Both the position numbers and the translations under genes were made by a program. Under the pieces are notes generated by a model, which was not told the origin of the DNA, searched no databases, and was given only the letters and a program-made list of their open reading frames with translations. From positions 1-42,356 of the IMG/VR virus record IMGVR_UViG_3300002835_014852: a stretch of 42,356 nt of DNA; one strand, given 5' to 3'. Positions 17,748 through 24,434 of the stretch are shown here, one piece after another. Each line of letters begins with the position of its first letter. The stretch's first letter is position 1. Origin of the DNA: a virus.

Positions 17748-17780
17748 TGTGAAAGACAGAAAACACAAAAAACACAAAAA

Positions 17781-18494
17781 ATGACAACAACAAATCAAGA
17801 CAAATCCAAAATTGTAGCAAGAATTAAAAGGTTACTAAAGCTTTCGCAGTCGCTAAATGAAAATGAGGCTCTTCGCGCAGCTTTAAAAGCCCAAGAACTT
17901 TTAGTTTTTCATAACATATCGCTTTCTGATATTGACAACGAAGATAATAATGTAATTGAACATAAAGTTGAGACATTTGGGAATATCCCAATGTGGAAGA
18001 AAGCACTGCTGTTTGCGATCGCGTCATCAAATTTTTGTGTAGCAATCGTTAAACCTTTGGGTGAAAAAAGAAAGTGTGTTTTTTTTGTTGGTAAACCAGC
18101 AAACTCTATTGTTGCCGAAATATTGTATTCGTATCTAAGAAATGAAATACAGAGGCTTGCTAGACTTTCGGTAGACAAATCTCATACATACAAAACAAAT
18201 TTCATGCTTGGGTGTGCAGTTAGAATATCTCAACGACTACAAGAAGAATTAAAACAGCAAGAAGAAAACGGTATACACTCTGGACCCGACTGTAGTGTCT
18301 CTGCAATTGTAGTATCTTCGTTGCACAAAAAAAATACTGCTGAGATTGAGGTTTATTTAGAAAGTAAAAAAGTAAAAAAAGGCAGGAAAAACAAACCACA
18401 AATAAAAGATACTGCTTCCGCGATCGCATACAGGGACGGTTTTGATGCTGGGGATAAAATAAATTTAAATAAGCAGATAAAAGGGGCGGAATAA
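17781..18494 (+). CDS. DUF2786 domain protein
   Basis: 237 residues. The N-terminal 50 (KIVARIKRLLKLSQSLNENE ... then ALKAQELLVFHNIS) fit the DUF2786 pattern 'K-I-x-x-L-L ... N-E-x-E-A-x-x-A ... A-x-x-L'. The rest fits the metal-free, protease-like C-terminal region often attached to it (YRDGFDAG near the end). Function unknown; common in phages and plasmids. Starts after an A/C-only leader. Its stop TAA overlaps the next ATG. Confidence 0.85.
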   Translation: MTTTNQDKSKIVARIKRLLKLSQSLNENEALRAALKAQELLVFHNISLSDIDNEDNNVIEHKVETFGNIPMWKKALLFAIASSNFCVAIVKPLGEKRKCVFFVGKPANSIVAEILYSYLRNEIQRLARLSVDKSHTYKTNFMLGCAVRISQRLQEELKQQEENGIHSGPDCSVSAIVVSSLHKKNTAEIEVYLESKKVKKGRKNKPQIKDTASAIAYRDGFDAGDKINLNKQIKGAE

Positions 18495-18916
18495 TGATGG
18501 AGAAAATATACAAGAATTGGCTAAAGCCAGAGAATTTTTTAATTGCCTCCTCGCTGCAAGATAGTCTTAGTTTTCTGTATCTTGGTGATTTTCAAGAATT
18601 GGGATTTGGTGATGAATTTGATGATGAAACTTTGCTAGTAGAAAACTCAGACGTAAAGATAAGTCCAGATGTTGATAATCGGTGTATTTCAGTCTGTACA
18701 GAGTCTGATTTATTTGTCTACAACATAGATTTTGACAAATATTACTATGACAATGATGACGAGGACAGCATTACTAGCGATGAAGCGGACGTTTTAGTAG
18801 AAGAGGAACTTGATGATATTTGCGATGCGGTAATAAACATTATAACAAGAATTATTAATGAGCATCACAAAAATAATCCGGCAAAATTTGTGCAGATGTG
18901 CCTAGCTGTTATATAA
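18494..18916 (+). CDS. hypothetical acidic protein, 140 residues
   Basis: Coupled by TAATG overlap to the DUF2786 gene; AAGGGGCGG upstream is a fair ribosome site. Extremely acidic (many D/E, the YYYDNDDED region near 83-91), as in DNA mimics or partner-binding proteins, but I recognise no family. Confidence 0.78.
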   Translation: MMEKIYKNWLKPENFLIASSLQDSLSFLYLGDFQELGFGDEFDDETLLVENSDVKISPDVDNRCISVCTESDLFVYNIDFDKYYYDNDDEDSITSDEADVLVEEELDDICDAVINIITRIINEHHKNNPAKFVQMCLAVI

Positions 18917-18941
18917 TAGTGTTGTTAACACTTATTTCTTT

Positions 18942-18972
18942 AGGTGGCACGATGGGTGTGCCACCTATTTTT
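18942..18972 (+). terminator. terminator after the DUF2786 operon
   Basis: AGGTGGCAC (18942-18950)/GTGCCACCT (18958-18966) followed by ATTTTT: a classical intrinsic terminator. Confidence 0.85.
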
Positions 18973-18987
18973 AATTAACCTTGTGAT

Positions 18988-19911
18988 ATGAACAATCGAA
19001 AAGTCGACAATTCCAAAATAAAGGTTTTAAATCTTTTTCAATATCAAGGACGCTCAAAAAGCCCACTAAGATATCCTGGTGGAAAGCAGAGGGTTATAAA
19101 GTACCTAAAAGAGTGTTTTCCCAAGGAGTATAAAGAATATCGTGAGCCGTTTTTAGGTGGTGGTTCTGTATTTCTTGAGGTGAAATCGCAGCAAAAATGT
19201 GATAAATTTTGGGTAAACGATTTAAACCAAGAGGTTTATTTTTTTTGGCAGCAGGTTCAATCAAATCTCCCTGCACTTGTTGATCTAGTTGCCAGCATTA
19301 AAAAAGATTCACATAATAGAGATGGGCGATCGCTTTGGATAGATTTGGTGTATTCTAATCCCCAAAAAAGCGGATTCATTGATATCGAGAAATTGACACC
19401 ACTGGAACGCGCTGCTAGATTTTTTGTTTTGAATAGGACAACTTTTAGTGGAACAATAGAGTGTGGCGGATATTCTCAATATGCCTTTGATAAAAGATTC
19501 ACGGACTCGTCCGTCGAGCGATTAGCGCAGATGTCTGGGACTTTTAATGAAGCGCAGATTACCTGTGTTGATTATAGCGAAATGCTTTTAGATGGTGGCA
19601 GCGATGTGTTTACATTTTTAGATCCGCCATACCACAAAAACAAAAATAGCCGTCTTTACGGGCGTAAGGGCGGATTACTACATTTATTATTTAATCACGC
19701 CTTACTGGCGGAGAATTTGAAAAAATGTCAACATCAGTGGCTTCTTACTTGTGACGACTGCAAAACTATTAGAGACTTATTTAGTTTTGCGAATATAAAA
19801 GAATTTGAGATCCGCTACTCAATTGATAATGTGGACAAGCAATTTATAACCCCAAACAGAGAGCTTTTAATTTCAAACTACGATTTCACTGGTATGTATT
19901 TAATGTCATAA
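18988..19911 (+). CDS. D12-class (Dam-like) N6-adenine DNA methyltransferase
   Basis: 307 residues. LRYPGGK (27-33), SAM-binding motif EPFLGGGSVF (53-62), catalytic DPPY (212-215), and the NRTTFSG/GGYSQ segment usual for Dam. It probably methylates GATC or a related site. GATC is the core of the HIP1 octamer that is abundant here, so self-modification could be extensive. Lone methylase without a nuclease partner beside it. The start at 18988 has no clear ribosome site. Confidence 0.92.
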   Translation: MNNRKVDNSKIKVLNLFQYQGRSKSPLRYPGGKQRVIKYLKECFPKEYKEYREPFLGGGSVFLEVKSQQKCDKFWVNDLNQEVYFFWQQVQSNLPALVDLVASIKKDSHNRDGRSLWIDLVYSNPQKSGFIDIEKLTPLERAARFFVLNRTTFSGTIECGGYSQYAFDKRFTDSSVERLAQMSGTFNEAQITCVDYSEMLLDGGSDVFTFLDPPYHKNKNSRLYGRKGGLLHLLFNHALLAENLKKCQHQWLLTCDDCKTIRDLFSFANIKEFEIRYSIDNVDKQFITPNRELLISNYDFTGMYLMS

Positions 19912-19949
19912 AAAACAGCGATCGCGTAGCACTGTGCGATCGCTGTTTT
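19912..19949 (+). terminator. terminator built from two HIP1 octamers
   Basis: AAAACAGCGATCGC (19912-19925) and its exact reverse complement (19936-19949) with a T-run end, directly after the methylase stop codon. Confidence 0.85.
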
Positions 19950-20044
19950 GTTTACAGGTCAAAATTTTAAAAATAGATCGGTAATATAAGTCCTAGCTAG
20001 TCTCACCTTGTGACGAGGGGCGATTATCGAGTGGGTTTCCGATT

Positions 20045-20081
20045 TCGTGTTTGCGTTCCATCCTCCCTTGGGGATTGAACC
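20045..20081 (+). other. solitary CRISPR-repeat-like element in the methylase-downstream gap
   Basis: The 317-bp gap 19912-20228 has no gene. After the terminator it holds one copy of GCGTTCCATCCTCC...CTTGGGGATTGAACC. A 6-bp stem (20060-20065 with 20070-20075, one G-T pair) and the 3' end GGGGATTGAACC resemble cyanobacterial CRISPR repeats that end in GGGATTGAAAC. Only one copy, no spacer array and no cas genes. It could be a solitary repeat unit used as an RNA anti-CRISPR, or chance. Confidence 0.35.
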
Positions 20082-20161
20082 CAACCTCTAGAACTTAATA
20101 TCTATAATACTGCGGCACACTATATTTGTCAATTATTAAATTATTTTTATTAAATAATCGC

Positions 20162-20190
20162 TTGACTTTTTTTGTTAACCATAGTATTAT
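20162..20190 (+). promoter_or_regulatory. class 1 phage promoter P2
   Basis: TTGACT (20162-20167), 17-bp spacer with TTGTTAACCATAG, TATTAT (20185-20190). Same spacer family as P1, P3 and P4. The leader to the ATG at 20229 is A/C-rich. Confidence 0.8.
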
Positions 20191-20228
20191 AGACATATAA
20201 ACAAAAACACAAAAAACACAAAAATACA

Positions 20229-20705
20229 ATGACCACTATAACAACAGTAAAAACCAAAAAAGCGGTAGTAAGAATTGGCGGAGTGATTGAAAAGACATTT
20301 AATGAAGCGGACGAAGCGGCTTGGTTTGCGAGATTTTTGATTACAAACGGCACGAAAAGAGAAAACATAAAAGTTAGTTGGGAATACGCAACAACGCCCC
20401 AAAAGGCAATAACAAATGGGCTAAACGTTACCCAAGACGTTGATGGCAGAGAAATATATAAAACCCTGCTCAGAGCGTTCGCTGATTATTACGTCCAAAT
20501 TGATTTGACAGACCTAGATCACAAAAATATTTGGTATAAAGAGTACGACTTGAAAACCAACGAGCGCATCGGCTTTGAAAGCCTCAGAACTGCAACAGAG
20601 CTAAATCCAGGCGAAGGTAGACCAACTAATTCACACAGAGCGATAATGTCTCAGGCAAAATGGGATATATACGAATCAGTGGGCAAAATGCTGGCGAATA
20701 TCTAA
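20229..20705 (+). CDS. hypothetical protein, 158 residues
   Basis: Mixed alpha/beta, basic N-terminus, no family recognised. It starts after ACAAAAAACACAAAAATACA, with no Shine-Dalgarno site, under promoter P2. Confidence 0.78.
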   Translation: MTTITTVKTKKAVVRIGGVIEKTFNEADEAAWFARFLITNGTKRENIKVSWEYATTPQKAITNGLNVTQDVDGREIYKTLLRAFADYYVQIDLTDLDHKNIWYKEYDLKTNERIGFESLRTATELNPGEGRPTNSHRAIMSQAKWDIYESVGKMLANI

Positions 20706-20760
20706 ATATCAATTAGCAGGGAATACAAATAAAAATTTTCCCTACCAATAAAAACAATCT

Positions 20761-20880
20761 ATGAAATATTTACACGACAACGCTGAAGACCTGTTCTCTA
20801 TAGCGATCGCCGCAATCAATGGGCAGATAGACGAATCCTTTATTCCGCTGTTTATTCGCATTACAATTTCGTTGTTTTAG
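20761..20880 (+). CDS. possible 39-residue protein
   Basis: An ATG frame 55 bp after the previous stop. Hydrophobic C-terminal third (FIPLFIRITISLF), which could be membrane-associated. Codon use resembles its neighbours and it contains a HIP1 site, but the ribosome site is weak. Confidence 0.4.
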   Translation: MKYLHDNAEDLFSIAIAAINGQIDESFIPLFIRITISLF

Positions 20881-20914
20881 ATAAGGGAAAACCAAAATAT
20901 TAACTTAATATTGC

Positions 20915-20943
20915 TTGACAAAATATCAATATTGAGTTAATAT
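20915..20943 (+). promoter_or_regulatory. class 2 promoter of the macro-domain gene
   Basis: TTGACA (20915-20920), 17-bp spacer with CAATATTG, TAATAT (20938-20943). Similar in layout and ATATTG content to 36613-36641. Confidence 0.75.
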
Positions 20944-20981
20944 AGTTATATAAACAAAAAAACGCAAAAACAAAAAAACGT

Positions 20982-21500
20982 ATGACACACACAAAGAAAA
21001 TGATTAATTACAGACCCGCTGGTACAAACCTTTTCCTAGAAAAAACTGAGTCAATTGTAAACGCTGTAAATTGTCAGGGCATATCTGGTTCAGGCATAGC
21101 ATATTTTGTTTCCATCAAGTTTCCCAAAGAAACCAAAGTTTACGAAAGAATGTGCGCCGATAAGGCGATCGCGCCTGGGATTGTCGGTGTAATACCCGCG
21201 AAACCAACCGCAGGAAACCCAAACATCAAATACATTTTCGCGCTCCCCACAATCGGCACATTTCAAGAATTCAATAAGCTAGATTACGCAGGGAAATTGA
21301 ACCTTGTAAAAATTGGCTTAGAGGATTTGAGACGGGTGTTGCTAACCATGCCCGAATTAAAATCAATATCTATCCCTGCCCTTGGGTGCGGTGTAGCTGG
21401 GCTAAAATGGGGCGATGTGAAACCTATTATCGAGGAGTTTTTGAGCGATGTACCACAAGATGTATTTGTAATTGAACCCCGCGACAAGGGCAAGGAATAA
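20982..21500 (+). CDS. macro-domain ADP-ribose-binding/hydrolase protein
   Basis: 172 residues forming one macro domain: NAVNCQG (27-33), SGSGIA loop (35-40) and the SISIPALGCGVAGLKWGDV segment near 123-141, close in pattern to the TARG1/DarG type that strips ADP-ribose from DNA or protein. Such a protein could reverse ADP-ribosylation by a host DarT-type toxin or recycle ADP-ribose products. No DarT gene is next to it, so it is not a complete toxin-antitoxin pair. A/C-only leader, own promoter. Function is inference from the family. Confidence 0.9.
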   Translation: MTHTKKMINYRPAGTNLFLEKTESIVNAVNCQGISGSGIAYFVSIKFPKETKVYERMCADKAIAPGIVGVIPAKPTAGNPNIKYIFALPTIGTFQEFNKLDYAGKLNLVKIGLEDLRRVLLTMPELKSISIPALGCGVAGLKWGDVKPIIEEFLSDVPQDVFVIEPRDKGKE

Positions 21501-21521
21501 GAAACAGGTCTAATTATCAAT

Positions 21522-21598
21522 GCGGTTAAAACCGCGCGTGTCGTTTCCCTCTCGGCACTAAAGTGACTGAGTTTCACACTTACCAGGAGTTCTTATGA
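21522..21598 (+). promoter_or_regulatory. hairpin plus conserved leader element, copy B
   Basis: The small hairpin GCGGTTAAAACCGC (21522-21535) is followed by the 61-nt element 21538-21598, 51/61 identical to copy A with the same distance to the start codon. AGGAG is the ribosome site; CTC in TTCCCTCTC could cover its GAG. There is no recognisable promoter right before it, so delta' may be read from the macro-gene promoter with this element acting at RNA level. Confidence 0.8.
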
Positions 21599-22488
21599 AA
21601 ACAATCATATCTCATCAAGACAATTTAAGCTTTTTAATTAACGCTGCCAAAAAAAATAGAATTGCGTCTGCATATCTATTCACCGGGCGCAAAGGTGTTG
21701 GTAAATTTACAGTTGCCAAATCTTTCGCCAACACCCTAACAAAAAATCCAATGGCGGACATACATATTGTTGCTCCAACATACACAGAAGATGGTGAAAT
21801 TTTAACTATTGAAGAGGCTTTTGAAAAAGGATTAAATAAAAGAACAAAACCAGTTATTAGAATTGAGCAAATAAGGGATCTGGACGGTTTTATCTCTCGC
21901 AGACCTTTGGGCATCAGCAATAATTATGGTTTCCCATCCAAAAATATTGTCATAATTGATGACTGCCAAGAACTAAAGGAAGATAGCATGAACGCATTGC
22001 TTAAAAACCTAGAAGAGCCAGGCGCACACACGGTTTTTATCCTCGTTGCTTCTGGCAAGGTTTCTGACACAATATCCTCAAGATGCCAAGTTTTAAATTT
22101 CAGCAGACTTTCAAAAGAAAATTTGCTGGAAATTGCAAAAATTAATTTTTTAGACATCAATGATAATATCTTGAACATTTGTGACGGCAGTTATGGTGAC
22201 GCGATCGCCATTAAAGCCGTACTAGAGGAAGTGCCGGAACAAATTATTTGTTCCGCTTCAACAATACCAACGAAAGTTATTGATTGCTTACAAATTGCAA
22301 GAGACATTTCTGCGCTTTCTAGTAGTCAACAAATCGTGCTAATGGAGTACGCGGTTAGCATGATTTGGATGACTTATTTCAACATGGGGTTTGTCACTAT
22401 TTTTAACGACTCAATTAATAAGCTAAAAAGCGGAATGCAGTCGCGCTTAACTTTGGAGGCACTTTACCTAAGCCTATTGAATACATAA
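21595..22488 (+). CDS. holB: DNA polymerase III delta' subunit-like clamp-loader protein
   Basis: 297 residues. AAA+ clamp-loader fold: GRKGVGKFT (31-39), where the Ser/Thr that normally follows GK is Phe, fitting delta' which does not hydrolyse ATP. Then IDDCQEL and NALLKNLEEPG (133-143), and the SRC motif (162-164) that acts in trans on the neighbouring ATPase subunit. It would form part of a clamp loader with delta (22690) and a DnaX from elsewhere. First of three closely packed genes. Confidence 0.9.
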   Translation: MKTIISHQDNLSFLINAAKKNRIASAYLFTGRKGVGKFTVAKSFANTLTKNPMADIHIVAPTYTEDGEILTIEEAFEKGLNKRTKPVIRIEQIRDLDGFISRRPLGISNNYGFPSKNIVIIDDCQELKEDSMNALLKNLEEPGAHTVFILVASGKVSDTISSRCQVLNFSRLSKENLLEIAKINFLDINDNILNICDGSYGDAIAIKAVLEEVPEQIICSASTIPTKVIDCLQIARDISALSSSQQIVLMEYAVSMIWMTYFNMGFVTIFNDSINKLKSGMQSRLTLEALYLSLLNT

Positions 22489-22492
22489 GAAT

Positions 22493-22687
22493 ATGGAGAA
22501 TACTGAGACGACAGAAATATGCCTTATAATTTCTGATGTTGTGACACCAGAAAATGCAAATAACAAAATTTTAGAACACTTAGCGCAAAGTCCCAAGAGG
22601 ATATTGGTAAGACCTGTTGACGAAAATAGGGTTGTTGTCACCGCAGAATACACACAAACACTTCAAGAAATAATTGAGTATTTTTAA
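22493..22687 (+). CDS. hypothetical protein between delta' and delta genes, 64 residues
   Basis: Four bases after delta' and two before delta, so co-translated with both. Acidic, with a beta-alpha-beta look (ICLIISDVV, RILVRPV, RVVVTAEY). No family recognised. It could be a small clamp-loader accessory protein. Confidence 0.75.
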   Translation: MENTETTEICLIISDVVTPENANNKILEHLAQSPKRILVRPVDENRVVVTAEYTQTLQEIIEYF

Positions 22688-22689
22688 TT

Positions 22690-23694
22690 ATGTCCAGAAA
22701 AACAGCAGAGCCAAAAGCGAAAAAAGAGTCAGCAAAAAAACCGCCGGCTAAAAAGCGAGATATAGGGGCAGATGGTGGTAAAATTTTTATTTTGTGGGGT
22801 AACGACGAGTTTTTAATAAACAAGAAAGTAAAAACATTTTCTGATTCGGTTTCTGATTTTAGGGAATTTAACTTCAATGAGGTTTCTGATATTTCGGATG
22901 GTTTAACAACCGCGCTAGAAGCACCATTTGGTTCTCTAAATAGAGTTGTTATTGTTAAGCAAACGATAAAAGCTGATGACATAGATTTGTTTGAGAGATA
23001 CCTGCCAATCCCCCAAACATCAACATTGGTAATTGTGTGCGACAGCAAGCCAGACGAGCGCACAAAAGTCGTCAAACTGCTTAAAACGCAGGGTGAAATC
23101 ATTGGATATGAAATAATACCAAGTTGGAAAGAAGACGATATCCGGCGACATATTTTGAAGGTTGCACAGCATCTTGAGGTAAAAATATCTAGCGACGCAA
23201 TTGACGCTCTAATGGCTGTCACAGGTTCGGACACCTATCGCATTGTTTCCGAGCTTGAAAAGCTATTTATTTACAAAAACGGTGGGTTGATAGAAAAAGC
23301 GGACGTGATGGAAATGCTGCCAGACATATCTGGTAATATTTTCAAGTGCATTAGTGCGATCGCAGCAGGTGAAAAACAAAAGGCGTTGATTTTAATTGAT
23401 GCGCTTTTTCAGGCAAATGAACATCCGTTGAAATTGCACGCAGCGATGGCTTCAACGATTAGGACGTGGCTGTTTGTAAAAGAGTTGATGGGTAAAACTG
23501 ACAACACATCAATTGCGACCGAGGCTGGTATAGGCAATCCACAAAGAGTCTATTTTCTATCTCAAGAGGTAAAAAATATTAAACTAGAATGGATTGTGAA
23601 ATGCTTAATAGGATTAAGCGATCTTGAATTTAAACTCAAGCGTGGTGGTGGAGAATTAGACTTTAAAGTGTTTATTTCTGAAATGTCGCAATGA
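22690..23694 (+). CDS. holA: DNA polymerase III delta subunit
   Basis: 334 residues. After a lysine/alanine-rich extension (1-28) comes the HolA pattern: FILWGNDEFLI (32-42), APFGS...RVVIVK (76-90), LVIVCDSKPDERTK (114-127), then the three-helix middle and the C-terminal collar domain (HPLKLHAAMASTIR). Delta opens the sliding clamp. Phage copies of HolA and HolB together are uncommon. Confidence 0.9.
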   Translation: MSRKTAEPKAKKESAKKPPAKKRDIGADGGKIFILWGNDEFLINKKVKTFSDSVSDFREFNFNEVSDISDGLTTALEAPFGSLNRVVIVKQTIKADDIDLFERYLPIPQTSTLVIVCDSKPDERTKVVKLLKTQGEIIGYEIIPSWKEDDIRRHILKVAQHLEVKISSDAIDALMAVTGSDTYRIVSELEKLFIYKNGGLIEKADVMEMLPDISGNIFKCISAIAAGEKQKALILIDALFQANEHPLKLHAAMASTIRTWLFVKELMGKTDNTSIATEAGIGNPQRVYFLSQEVKNIKLEWIVKCLIGLSDLEFKLKRGGGELDFKVFISEMSQ

Positions 23695-23781
23695 CACCGC
23701 AGGAACATTTTGCCTTCTGCGTTATTTACCAGGACTTAAGCAATTGCCAAAGAAAAATATAAAAACATTGGAGTACAAAAT

Positions 23782-23967
23782 ATGAATCCCATAATAGAAG
23801 GATTAAGCATTTTAGCAAAGTATTATCCTGATGATGAATTTGCAGCAGCGCATGATCAAGTTTGGTATGCACCTTACGAACCAGGTAAAATAAGTGCTGA
23901 TGATTTGGCTAAACTAGAAGAATTGGGATGGAGGGAAGATTCTGATAGCTGGGGTCATCGCTGCTAA
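23782..23967 (+). CDS. hypothetical protein, 61 residues
   Basis: Good ribosome site TTGGAG eight bases before the ATG. Acidic C-terminal half with W52 and W58. Resembles short phage proteins of unknown role ('LAKLEELGW'). Ends before the bidirectional terminator at 24019-24060. Confidence 0.7.
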   Translation: MNPIIEGLSILAKYYPDDEFAAAHDQVWYAPYEPGKISADDLAKLEELGWREDSDSWGHRC

Positions 23968-24018
23968 ATCGCAAGCCAACCATAAAATTTTCTTCATTTT
24001 CTCCCCTTATAAAGACTA

Positions 24019-24060
24019 AAAAACATTAGCTAATATGACTGCATATTAGCTAATGTTTTT
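24019..24060. terminator. bidirectional terminator, 19-bp perfect stem
   Basis: Arms 24019-24037 and 24042-24060 with loop ACTG, A-run and T-run on the two sides. Separates the replication cluster from the converging tail operon. Confidence 0.9.
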
Positions 24061-24063
24061 ATT

Positions 24064-24414
24064 TTACTCGTCCGACTCCCAATCGTCTCCAAATAGCAAA
24101 GTTCCGATATACATCCCACGCTTTTGCATAAGATAAAGATATGCTTGTCTGATAATATTTCCAGACAATTCTAAAACAGGAAGATCAAGCCAAAGATTAA
24201 ACTCCTCTGAAGTAACTAACACCAATTGACTATCAATTGGTGGCTTTATTTTAGCGTCTGACTCTTCCTTCGATGTGTATACAGAGATATATACATTCGC
24301 AGTTTTTGAATCAAAATCATATTGAATTGACGAAATTCGCAAATATCCTTGTTGGTACGATTCATTGCTGGTCGAACTAACAAAACTTGAGCCGTCTTTT
24401 AATACTAAAGCCAT
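24064..24414 (-). CDS. hypothetical protein at the end of the tail operon, 116 residues
   Basis: Last gene of the minus-strand operon 24064-30391, 20 bp after the fibre protein, with AGAGGAA before the ATG. Beta-rich N-terminal half; no family recognised. Position suggests a fibre chaperone or minor tail component. Confidence 0.75.
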   Translation of the reverse strand: MALVLKDGSSFVSSTSNESYQQGYLRISSIQYDFDSKTANVYISVYTSKEESDAKIKPPIDSQLVLVTSEEFNLWLDLPVLELSGNIIRQAYLYLMQKRGMYIGTLLFGDDWESDE

Positions 24415-24434
24415 AATATTCCTCTGTTTTTTGA

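Noticed and set aside
20068-20086. T-arm-like sequence (minus strand TTGGGTTCAATCCCCAA), possible tRNA or attachment site
   Set aside because: No matching acceptor or anticodon stem upstream; only a T-arm look-alike.
22638-23234. 198-codon minus frame over the delta gene
   Set aside because: Shadow of HolA, which has clear family motifs.
23726-23737. Possible third copy of the leader element (ACCAGGACTTAAG)
   Set aside because: Only about ten bases match the end of the element and none of the upstream blocks are present.
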